64,000 nucleotides of DNA from Humulus lupulus (taxonomy: Eukaryota; Streptophyta; Magnoliopsida; Rosales; Cannabaceae). Below the pieces are notes generated by a model. That model saw nothing but the letters and a program-made list of their open reading frames with translations, made no database searches and was not told the origin of the DNA. Shown here piece after piece: positions 1 to 9,594 of this stretch. How positions within the stretch are numbered: the first letter of the stretch is position 1; every line of letters begins with the position of its first letter. Made by a program: the position numbers and the translations under genes. The stretch lies in contig NC_084793.1 of the NCBI RefSeq assembly GCF_963169125.1, positions 45,193,578-45,257,577 of the forward strand. Reading direction: 5' to 3'.

Positions 1-671
1 GCCCACATCTTGCAGGAGACAGTGGGAAGGCAAGGGAACGATACGCTCAAACCCTACGCCACGACCAGGACATCGAGATGATGAGTGTAGAAAATCGAGC
101 ACCAAAACAGGCTCGTACAGAGGAGGAATTGATAACCTTCTCTAATGACGATGCCCAACATGTACGATTCCCACACTCCGATTCGCTGGTCGTGGACGTG
201 CAAATTGCCAACATGATGGTGAAAAGGGTGTTGGTTGACACAGGAAATTCGGTTAACATCCTATACAAGTCTTCGTTGGAAAGAATGAAGTTGTCCGTCA
301 AAGACCTGGAGCCATGCAACCAAACCATTTATGGTTTTTCCAGTGAAAGGCTCGCCCCAATAGGGTTGATTAGGCTTCCAGTTACAGCAAGTACTGCACC
401 TGCTAATAGGACATTACTCACTACTTTTATAGTAGTTGATTGTCCTTCAGCATACAATGCTATAATTAGGAGACTGATTCTGGTCGACCTACGAGCCGTC
501 ACCTCAATATGGCACCTCGCCATGAAATTCCCAACAGAAGCAGGGACAGGTTGCGTATTGGGAAATCAGCAGGAAGCGAGGGAGTGCTACAACGCCTTGA
601 TCACCAAGGCGAAGAAGGGTGTATCGAGAGATGTTCACAGGAAAGAGTTGCAAATGGCAATTGATGCATAG
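1..671 (+). pseudogene. pol fragment: gag-pol linker and aspartic protease
   Basis: An open frame from Met at 78 (probably continuing from upstream) contains the retropepsin active site Asp-Thr-Gly at 237-245 in the context LVDTGNSVNILY. A hydrophobic strand FIVVDCPSAYNAI follows at about residues 115-128. This is the protease that cuts the Gag-Pol polyprotein. The Asp-Thr-Gly is intact. The second conserved region reads AIIRRLIL where related elements usually have an ILGR-type motif, so it looks altered. The frame stops at 671, whereas the functional polyprotein would read on into reverse transcriptase. Copy 2 shows homology to bases from about 548 onward, at 63047-63188. Confidence 0.8.
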
Positions 672-893
672 GCCCACTCGGGTGATAATACCAAATAGGG
701 TGTTGCCCAAAGTAAGGATAAGGATTTAGATCCTCGCTTTGGGGATTTTGAGGAAGAAGTGGGACCCATCGAGGACCTTGAAGAGGTCCAACTCGATGAA
801 GAAAATCCGACCAGGGTTGTGAAAGTTGGTAAAAACTTAGAGACAACAACAAAATAAGCACTAGTAGAATTTTTAAAGTGGAACCAGGAAGTC

Positions 894-1805
894 TTTGCCT
901 GGTTGCACAAAGGCATGGTCGGGATAGATCCTGCAATCATCAGCCATGTCCTAAACATCGATAAGAGTTTTCCACCAGTGCAACAAAAAAGAAGGCTGCT
1001 CGACAAAGATAGATCAAGGGCCTTAAAAGAAGAAGTCGAGAAGCTGAAGGAGAATGGGTTCATCAGGGTGGCGTTTTATCCATCGTGGGTCTCTAATCCC
1101 GTTCTAGTTCCCAAGCTGAATGGAAAGTGGCGTACGTGCGTGGATTTTATAGACTTAAATAAAGCCTGCCCCAAAGATTATTTCCCACTCCCAAGAATCG
1201 ACCAGCTGGTCAATGCCACTGCAGGACATGAGATCCTCTCATTCATGGATGCGTACTCTGGGTATAATCAGATTAGTATGCATCCCCCTGATGAAGATCA
1301 CGCTAGCTTTCAGACTGATACAAGGCTCTACTGTTACAAAGTAATGCCCTTTGGTTTGAAAAACACTGGTGCGACTTACTAGCGACTCGTCAATCACATG
1401 TTTAAGGAACTGATCAGCACAAACATGGAGGTCTACGTTGACGACATGCTGGTCAAGTCGATGAAAGCAGAAGGGCATGTAAAGGATTTGCAGGAGTGCT
1501 TCAACGTCTTGAACAAATATCAAATGAAGCTAAATCCTCTTAAATGCTCTTTCAGAGTAGGATCAGGGAAGTTCTTGGGATTTATAGTTAACTCGAGAGG
1601 AATTGAAGCCAATCCCGAGAAAATTAAAGCCCTGATCGACATGAAATCGCCAGCAAAGATTAAGGATGTTCAAAGCTTAACCAGAAGAATTGCCGCTCTT
1701 AGTAGATTCATTTCAAAGTCAACAGATAAGTGCGTCCCATTCTTTAATCTACTTAGAGGCAATAAAAAGTTTGAATGGACAGAGGAGTGCAAACAGGCTT
1801 TTTAA
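894..1805 (+). pseudogene. pol fragment: reverse transcriptase
   Basis: Two open blocks, 903-1382 and 1398-1805, together cover the reverse transcriptase. The first carries the fingers and palm (KRRLLDKDRSRALKEEVEKL, WVSNPVLVPKLNGKWRTCVD, FMDAYSGYNQI and VMPFGLKNTGATY). The second carries the catalytic Tyr-Val-Asp-Asp at 1434-1445 and the thumb. A TAG at 1380-1382 separates the blocks where copy 2 has CAG (Gln), and a TAA at 1803-1805 ends the second. The catalytic residues survive but the protein cannot be made whole. Confidence 0.88.
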
Positions 1806-1820
1806 GCACTAAAAACTCAT

Positions 1821-2849
1821 ATGGCACAACCACCCATCCTGTCAGAACCGGTCGATAAAGAAACTTTGTTCATCTACCTGGCGATCACAGAATACGTTGC
1901 TAGTGTCGTTTTTGTAAGGGGGGAAGAAGGCGTGCGGAAGGTTGTTTACAATGTAAGCAAAAGGATAATTGGAGCAGAACAGCGGTACCCGGCAATCGAG
2001 AAGCTAGCCTATTTCCTAGTTTTGGCCTCCAGGAAGCTGCGGCCTTACTTTCAAGCTCACCCAATTATGGTTTTGACCGACCAGCCTCTACGACAAATCC
2101 TGCAAAAACCAGAGGCTGCGGGTAGATTGTTAAAATGGGCAGTCGAACTTGGGCAGTTCGATATATCTTACTTGCCGCAAACAGCGATAAAAGGACAAGC
2201 CCTGGCTGACTTCATTGCAGAATTCAGTGAACTTACAGATGGCGAGCAGATTGAAGAACCTAATGAGCCTGAATGTCAAAACCAAGCTCCCACGTGGAAA
2301 TTATTTACAGATGGTTCTTCTAACGAGTACCACGCTGAGGTAAGAGTGATATTGATAACGCCAGAAAGGCATCGATTTCACTGTGCAATCAGGTTTGACT
2401 TCACTGCTTCTAACAATGAGGCCGAGTATGAAGCATTACTCGCTGGATTGCGGTTAGTCAGGGACATGAATATAAAAGTGCTTGACATCTTCAGTGATTC
2501 TTAGCTGGTGGTGAATCAAGTCATGGGAGAATACTAGGCGCGAGGTTTAAAGATGGTTGCCTATCTGAATAAAACAAAAGATCTATTGGCTCAGTTCGAC
2601 AAATACAGGCTCCAGCAAGTACCTCGCGACCAGAATTCCAACACTGATGCTTTGGCCAAATTAGCAAGTGCGAAGGATGCTGATACTCTGAATATACTGT
2701 CGGTTGAGCGGCTAACAATGCCAAGCATCCAAGCAGAGGAGACCTCCATAGTGATCCAGATGACGGATGCATGGATGACACCATATAAAGAGTATCTAAC
2801 GCAAGGCATATTACCAACGAACAGAAACAAAGCTAGGACCTTTCAGTGA
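1821..2849 (+). pseudogene. pol fragment: dual RNase H region
   Basis: The block 1821-2504 begins with the RT connection and gypsy-type RNase H (YVASVVFVRGEEGVRKVVYN, then AYFLVLASRKLRPYFQAHPI and LTDQPLRQILQKPEAAGR). A second RNase H starts at about 2297 with WKLFTDGSSNEYHAE and continues with SNNEAEYEALLAGLRLV and, after stops, LLAQFDKYRLQQVPRDQNSN and DALAKLAS to about 2680. The second domain is the archaeal-like RNase H that Tat elements acquired in addition to the original. TAG stops at 2502-2504 and 2536-2538 replace CAG codons present in copy 2. A TGA at 2847-2849 ends the last block. Domain assignment is by motif only. Confidence 0.8.
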
Positions 2850-2882
2850 CAGGCTGCTAGGTATATCCTGGTCGATGGAATT

Positions 2883-3995
2883 TTGTACCGAAGAGGATAT
2901 TCAATGCCACTCCTCAGGTGTATTTCAAAAGATAAGGCCAAAGAGTTGATGAAAGAGGTACACGAAGGCTTTTGTGGAGACCACGCTGGGGGGCAAAGCT
3001 TGTCAAAAAAGATACTGAGGCAAGGATACTTTTGGCCCATGATGAATGAAGATTCAATGGAGGTGCGAAAAATGCCAAAGGTTCTCCAAAATCCCATGAG
3101 CAGCCCCTAATGAGCTTAAACAGATGCAAAGTCCGTGGCCGTTTGCAGTTTGGGGCATAGATTTGATCGGATCTCTGCCCACAGGAAAGGGCAGTGTCAA
3201 GTATGCCGTGGTTGCCGTCGACTATTTCATTAAATAGGCCGAAGCCGAGCCACTCGCAACCATAACGACCAAGAAGGTTCTGGATTTTGTGATCAAAAAC
3301 ATCGTTTGTTGCTATGGATTTCCAAGGAAGATCGTCTCAGATAACGACACCCATTTTGATAGTGATTTATTCACGGACTTCTGCGAGCGACATGGCATTA
3401 TCAAGAGCTTTTCTTCAGTCGCTCATCCCCAAGCAAATGGACAAGTTGAAGCAGTCAACAAAACGCTGAAGGATACACTGAAGAAAAGACTAGAAGAAGC
3501 TAAGGGGGCATGGCCAGAACAATTGCCTGAAGTCCTTTGGTCGTACATAACTTCCCTTCGAACAGCAACAGGCCATACTCCATTCTCTTTAGCTTATGGA
3601 TATGAGGCTATGTTGCCTGTTGAGTTAGATCCGCCTTCACATCGCAGAATAATGTACGACCAAGGCTCGAATAGCCAACTATTGATGGGATCCCTCAACT
3701 TGATTGATGAGAAACGTGAGCAAGCCCAACTCCGAGTAGCTGCGTACCAGCAAAAAGTCACCCGGTATTTCAACTCTAAAGTACGAGAAAGAAAGTTTAG
3801 CGTTGGAGATCTTGTACTCCGAAGTGTTTTTCTAAACACCCACGACCAAGCTGCTGGAGTACTCGGACCTAATTGGGAAGGCCATACCAGATTGAAGAAG
3901 TCCTTCACCCAGGCACCTATAAACTTGCTCGCTTAAACGGAGATCTCGTTCCTCGCTATTGGAATGGAGAACACCTGCACAAGTACTATCAATAA
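2883..3995 (+). pseudogene. pol fragment: integrase
   Basis: The zinc-binding region (LMKEVHEGFCGDHAGG, then KKILRQGYFWPMM) lies at 2944-3045. The catalytic core follows, with the first Asp in WGIDLIGSLP near 3162, the second in SDNDTHFDSD near 3342 and the Glu in NGQVEAVNKTLK near 3449, so the DDE triad can be traced. The C-terminal domain includes FSVGDLVLRSVF. Breaks are a frameshift between about 3080 and 3110, a TAG near 3235 where a Trp codon is expected, and a frameshift at about 3890. The natural end is LHKYYQ then TAA at 3993-3995. No chromodomain is visible, as expected for Tat. Confidence 0.87.
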
Positions 3996-4694
3996 ACAAT
4001 TCTTTTTAAAGAATTGGCTTGTATTAATTTTACTTTTTACAAGTTTTGAAAAAGGGTTGGTCATTTTATGTGACTAATTGCTTATAAGTGTAAGATTTTA
4101 TTGATCACTTGTACAGACACATTTTGTCCATTTATTACGAGAAATATAAGGGACTGTGCGCAGCCAGTCATTTCTTGCCAATTATTGTATTTATTACAAG
4201 TATTTTCTCATTACATGTGTTGTTTTGTTGTATTACAATTTTAATTAGTTTGCTCCGAGCAGTATTGTTCAAACAGATTTTGGTCAAGGCAAGTGACCAA
4301 GGACCTAAAGCTCCTCGATCACTTGGGGGCATATAAGGTACCTAGTAAGCAAAGCATATCGAAAGGTATGTAAACACATGAGCAAAATAAGTGAAAGCAT
4401 GCTAGGGTACTTAGAGTATTTTTCAAAATTTTGTATTTTGTTAAATCAAACCAAAGTGCTATGCTAAGTTCGGCCATACGAACAAATATTATAATAAAAT
4501 AAAGATGTATTATAATATCAAAAACGAATTACTTTACACCGCGAGCAGTATTGCTTGGATGTAATTGTTTGATTAAAAGGAAAATAGCTGCCCACGCAGC
4601 AATAAAAAATTAATGTCTTTACATCACGACCTGTAGGTCATGTAATTAAAAGATTAAAAGATAGAAAGGGAGAAGACTAAGAGGCTGGAGGGTC
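3996..4694. other. Spacer between pol and antisense ORF
   Basis: About 700 bases lie between the pol stop and the aORF stop, and no coding capacity is apparent. The same AT-rich spacer occurs between the two reading frames in copy 2 (56651-57361). Phrases such as the GTGACCAAGG and CACTTGGGGGCATATAAG stretches near 4290-4336 recur there, so it is an original part of the element. pol and aORF converge here, so it should hold the 3' ends of both transcripts. Confidence 0.6.
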
Positions 4695-7344
4695 TTAAGG
4701 AGCGTCCTGGTTGACAGCTGAGCCAGCTTCATTATCTGCACCATCTATCCCTGTTGCCAGAGAGATCTCTAGGGAAGCAGGAACATTAGCCCTCTCTTCT
4801 TCCTCCAGGCGAATGGCACACTGAGACATTAGAGTCCGCCTCAGGCGTTCTGGCAGATAGCTGAAGTTGGCCTCCCGGTTGTGCTTCCAAATCTCGTAGA
4901 AGCAAAGATGAGTGGCTTCCTTTTACTTCTCCAAGTTCCTGGCCTCGAGTTCCTCAAGCTCCTTCACACGCTTTTCCAGCACCTCCATCTCCTGCCTGCT
5001 CGCAATCAAATCAAGCTCGAGTTGTTTGGATTGTTGGTAGTTGAGTTTGGCGCTTTCCCTAGATGTTTCTTTGTCTTCATTGGATTTCTTCAAGGCATCC
5101 CGAACCTCCAGCAGCTCCTCGGTCAGAGTGGCTTTTTGCCCAAGCAGTTCCTCTTTCTGCTTAGACAGTTCCGCACTCTTCTCAAGCAACTCGCCATTCT
5201 GCTTAGTTAGCTCATTGTTCTTCTCGAGCAGGTCAGTGTTTTTCCCTTCAAGCACTTTCTTAGCCTCAACAAGCCTGGTGTCAAAAAATTTAGTCTTGGA
5301 CACCATTGCACCCGCACGGCGCCAGCCAGCGGTCATGGTCAGTAATCCCTACAATCAGATGAAAAGGGTAAGGCGATGGCAGAAAATCAAAATCAAATTA
5401 TTCAGCATCAGGAGGTAACTTACGCTAACTATATCATTCAGCCCTCGGTTGAGTATTTGGTCAGTCTCCATGGAAATGGTTTCGTTAATGGACTCTTGGG
5501 TGCGTTTGTGTTTGGAGAGCTTGTATATCCTCTCCCTGGCTGAGCTGACCACGATGCTGGGCAGGGAGCCTTTGGGCTGAGTGCGATGTGTTTGGCTGGT
5601 AGGGTTCTGAGGAGTAGAGTGTTGGTCGATGGGTCTTGGAGAAGTGGAATACTGGTCGACCGTAGGAGTTGAGGTCTGCTGCTCGAGTGGCGATGGAGGT
5701 GGCATGTTCTCCTTCGAAGGGACAGTGGCTGGAGGGTCCTCAGTTCGGGCCTTCTTTGAGGTGGTTTTACTGCTCTCCCCTCGAATCCTCTTGCTGTCCT
5801 TCTTCTTGCCTGAAGATGCAGTGGCAGCCTTGTAATGCTCGAACACATCTTCAGATAACATATCTGCACAAAAGGAAACACACAAGCAGTGAGACAAGAT
5901 ATATAGACGGAACTAAAAATGAAAGTAAAGAGATTATAAGTAAAGTATCTGTGCTAAAACTACTGGTCGCTACATTACTTACTGAACTACTTACTGCCTG
6001 AAGAAATCTGAACTTAAGTTTGGATTATACTTAAAGTTTCCGTCCTCATCAAATAAGTGACAGGGAATTGGCAAACTATCTAAGAGCGAAAGATCAGTAT
6101 CGTTCTCATATGAAGATTTGTCGATGGGAGCGGGAGGTTCAGTGGCCTTCTTTTTCCCCTTTCCCTGAGGGGCGGGGGGAGCAGCAGCTCGTGGAATGTT
6201 GGAGGGTTCCCTGATTACCACTCCGGTTGTCCTCCTTTGAGGTTGCGACACATCTGGGTGCTGCTCAGGAATCTCCTCGCCAGTGGCGCTTCCTGCCGTT
6301 GACTCCCTCACATCCTGGTGAGGGGCCAAAAGCTCGACCAGCCTAAGGTTAGCCTCTATGATCAGATGCTTGACGCTCTTCTCCATGTCAGTCATACTAG
6401 CCAAGAGGGTTGATCTTAACTCCATGTCTCGAGTGGGGTTTGGTCGCAACCATGGGCTTGAAAGGCACTAAAAATCTAAGAAAGTGCAGGAAAAAATTAA
6501 AGAAAGATTGACGACCAGTGGTACAAAGATGTTACCTCCTTGAGTGAAGGCCAGGTTGTTCACGACCATGTCAGTCGTAAGGAAATACTCCTAATGGTAC
6601 TTCCCCACGTTCTACATGTGAGTAGTGTCAGCTAGGAAAGTGCGACCTGTTTCCTGGTGACAAAAGTGGAAAAACCCTGTGCTTTCTTGGTTGGGGTTAG
6701 ACTTGAGGTCGAACAGATAATTGACATCATGTGGTGTGGGGACAGGCCATTTTTTGTGGCTATAAAGGATATAGAGTGCAGCAAGCATTCTATATCCATT
6801 GGGAGTTATTTTGAAAGGGGCGACCCCGAAGTAGTTGGCCACCCCTTGGAAAAAAGGATGAAGAGGCAAGGTAGCCCCTGCCTCAATGTGGTACCTCGAC
6901 CAGGCACTGAAAGCGCCTCCAGGCAAGTTCGCCCATTGGTCTTGAGTGGGTCGGACTAGTGTCACCCTAGGGAGTCCATATTTTCTGATATAGTGGGTGA
7001 TCATCCTGATCGTTACCCAGCTGACATGTGCAACATACCATTCAACATCTGGTTGAATAGCATTTAGAGGTTTGGATGTTCGGATCCGGAATATTTTCTT
7101 CTCGACCACTGGTCGAGGGAATTTCAGCCCAAAGAACAGGCTGATTTGAAGGATTGGAAGTTTTCTTTTTCTGGGCTTTAGTTTTTGCTCGACCTATATT
7201 TTGGACCAGGGTCGATGGAGTGTTTGAAGTGGCGCAAGAAAAGGGAATTTCAGGTATTAGTAACGACGGTTGCTCCTCGTCCTCAAGCAGTTGAGCTAGC
7301 AAGTCATCGTCGATGGGTCTTTCACCTCCCCATGGATCTTGCAT
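4695..7344 (-). pseudogene. Antisense ORF (aORF) of Tat element, multi-exon, copy 1
   Basis: Reads opposite to pol. Starts at ATG 7344 (MQDPWGGERPIDDDLLAQLL) and ends at TAA 4695. The first exon holds a segment resembling the 'putative gypsy type transposon' domain (GAFSAWSRYHIEAGATLPLH, PNGYRMLAALYILYSHKKWP). Apparent introns with GT-AG ends lie at 6535-6468, at about 5990-5864 and at 5423-5349; exon ends match copy 2. The middle exons are Ser/Pro/Gln-rich (AAAPPAPQGKGKKK). The last exon is a long coiled coil of Lys/Glu/Leu heptads at about 5336-4923. Damage includes a frameshift near 7110-7160, a TAG near 6615 and a TAA near 4920. Function is unknown; extra antisense ORFs are a recorded feature of Tat elements. 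The splice model is my inference from the sequence. Confidence 0.72.
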
Positions 7345-7350
7345 GAAAAG

Positions 7351-7816
7351 CTGCGAACAGAGAAAGGGGGAGGTAAGACGTAAAGCTTAAAAGCTTGTGT
7401 TGAGAGTTGGAATAACGTTGCTCGCGTATAAATATTAAGTTTTTATACGGTCAGCAACATTCTAACAAAAACACTAAGTTCTGTATGAGCAGTTGAAAAA
7501 CAGATTGAAAAGCGGAAGTAAAAAGTTTTTCAGGAAAAAGCTTTTTCGACTCCGAAGGGGCGGGAAAAACCCAGTTTTTCAACTAGCTTAAAAATCGAAT
7601 TTTTACTTCAATTTTACGCCCTAAATCTAAAATCTCGACTACCAAACTGGCTCCTAACTCCTACGAAACGTTATTTCACTATCCTATCAAGCATCGATCA
7701 ATATGCCCATTACCCCAAAACAGTTTCGGCCAAGAACAGTCAAGAACACATATTTGAATACATAAAAAACAGTTTTGCATGGCATCTCAAACATCCAAGG
7801 GGTCCGTAAAACTTAC
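7351..7816 (-). other. Predicted 5' UTR intron of aORF copy 1
   Basis: On the minus strand a donor in the context CCAA|GTAAGTTTT starts at 7816 and an acceptor TTCGCAG ends at 7351, seven bases before the aORF ATG. Copy 2 has the same donor context at 39584 and an acceptor at about 40058. Matching donors in two independently mutated copies support a real intron. Confidence 0.55.
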
Positions 7817-7988
7817 TTGGATGAAAAGAGGGTCTGAAATGAAAGCTTCAAGCATCTGAACGAAGGATCCTTAGAAGAGCGATGGAAGCTCCTTGAATTT
7901 TTTGGGCTCTGAAAGTCGAGGTTCTTAGGAGTTCTTGACGAGAAAAAGGCGAATGAAAAGTAAAAAGTAAAAAAATGGATTTGGGGTA

Positions 7989-7997
7989 TTATATATA
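7989..7997 (-). promoter_or_regulatory. Putative TATA box for aORF copy 1
   Basis: Minus-strand TATATATAA lies about 180 bases upstream of the predicted 5' UTR intron donor. Copy 2 carries TATAAATATA at the matching place (39411-39420), followed by a similar CT- and T-rich leader. This suggests an internal promoter that reads away from the LTR. Confidence 0.5.
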
Positions 7998-8212
7998 GTG
8001 ACTGCAACACATTAAAAGAGGTAATCATGAATTACTTTTTCTAAGCATGGGGAAGTGAAATGGCCATCGGACACATTCTTGGGAAACCGAAAAGACTTGA
8101 TTAGACATGATTGGTCACATTTTTTGAAAAAGCATGGGCGGCTCTGACAGATTTCGTGGGGTATTCGAAGAGTCGGTTTCCTAAGTTTACTTATTGCTAG
8201 TCGCAATAAATA

Positions 8213-8227
8213 AACTTGGGGGGCAAA
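8213..8227 (+). other. Polypurine tract of Tat-A copy 1
   Basis: AACTTGGGGGGCAAA lies directly before the LTR start TGTTTACCC. Purine tracts at this point prime plus-strand DNA synthesis in LTR elements. Copy 2 has AACTTAGGGGCAAA at the same place. Confidence 0.75.
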
Positions 8228-8845
8228 TGTTTACCCAAAAAATAGTTGATGATGACGTGGCCAGAATTTCTCACACGTGGTTGACACGTGGCAAAAGTAC
8301 TGCTCGACTATCGACCAGAAGCACACCGCATCGTCAGTATAATTTTTAATACGACCAGGCTGGTTGTACAACCTGATTTATTTCCTTCTTAAGCTGTAAT
8401 CTTATAATAACTGCATTGAATATTTCTTCATTATTATCTTGATACGTGATTATTAAGGAAAGATAAGGCACGTGGGCATGTGTAACCCTCCTTGAGCCTA
8501 TAAATATGCATGAACTAGCTCAAGGAAGGGACTTTTTGACTTTTGATTCCTGTGTCATTTTACAAAATATTGAGAGAGAAAAAGAGCTATAGTGAATTGT
8601 CCATCGTCTTATTGTAATACATTCAAGGTTTGTGAAACTCAAGAACCCTAGTTCTTTGATCACGACTTTGAGATTCAATAATAACTATATCACTAAGTGG
8701 ACGTAGGTCATTACCATTCTTTGGGGCCGAACCACTATAATTCCTTGGTGTTTTCTTCCTTTCTGTTAGATTATCTTTTTCAATTGTCATTCTATTTTTT
8801 GTCGTACATTTGACTCCGTGTCGTTGGCCAAATCGAGGGTCAACA
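8228..8845 (+). repeat. 3' LTR of Tat-A copy 1
   Basis: This 618-bp LTR starts TGTTTACCC and ends GGGTCAACA, so it has TGTT...AACA ends. A TATA box (TATAAATA) lies at 8499-8506. The U5-like end includes a stretch on CTAAGTGGACGTAGGTC and GGGGCCGAACCAC that recurs, diverged, in the copy 2 LTR at 38577-39196 (620 bp). Confidence 0.85.
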
Positions 8846-9594
8846 TTACCTTTTGTAAGGCTTAATTATAAAAGCCATGTTTTTTTATTTGAATTTGAAT
8901 TAATAAAAGGTTGATGTATAGTTTAAACACGGTACCATAATTTTTTTTCATCTTGTTGTTTAGCACGAGTTAATTGTGTAAAAATGATCTAGAATATTTA
9001 TAAATTCTGATCTCTTGGGGGACATATATAACCCTTGATAGTCTTTGAAATATTCTGCAAACTTAGGATAAATTTTTGCAACTTAGAATTTGGAAATTTC
9101 GCATCTTTTTGAAGCTTGACTTTTCAAAATAATTCTGGAGGCGAACTAAGTTAAGAAAATTCAAAGCAAAACAAAAATCTTGGAGTTTAACTAAGTACAA
9201 AAAATCCTATAATTAAACCAGGTCCGAGGCTTGAATCCTTACAGGTATACACAAATAGGCGATCAAACTCCTAGACATAACCAGGTATATGACCCGAAGT
9301 TAACTGGTCAAGCCATCAAGCATATGTATCGATCTAAAATGCACTCCCTAAAATTATGAAAGTGTACAAAGACTTTGCAAGTCTAATAAACACTATGATA
9401 AATAGTAAAAGGAGATGGCAGAAAGAAGGAGCATAAAAATAACAAACATATATCAAATAAGTGTATGTAAATTAAGGACGAGGATAATTAACCTCATATT
9501 AAGCCCTAGGGAAATTATCTCGATCTAAAAGGCATCAACACAAGGGGATTGGAATACCCCCAATAAAAAAACCACAAAAATATAGGAGAGCCTT
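8846..9594. other. Tat-B spacer, no gene seen
   Basis: AT-rich sequence with no convincing reading frame on either strand. By analogy with Tat-A it should be the spacer between pol and the aORF, holding the Tat-A insertion point at its left edge. Confidence 0.5.

Larger units (their letters stand above)
1..8845 (+). mobile_element. Ty3/gypsy Tat-lineage LTR retrotransposon, copy 1 (5' end outside window)
   Basis: The window opens inside this element. In order it shows protease, reverse transcriptase, two RNase H regions and integrase on +, then a spacer, a long antisense ORF on -, a polypurine tract and one LTR ending at 8845. Integrase after RNase H marks Ty3/gypsy. A second RNase H plus an antisense ORF between pol and the 3' LTR are known hallmarks of the Tat lineage (Grande, Retand, RIRE2). 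gag and the 5' LTR would lie left of base 1, so the TSD cannot be checked. The coding region is dead because of many in-frame stops. Copy 2 of the same family lies at 38577-63188 in the opposite orientation. Confidence 0.9.
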
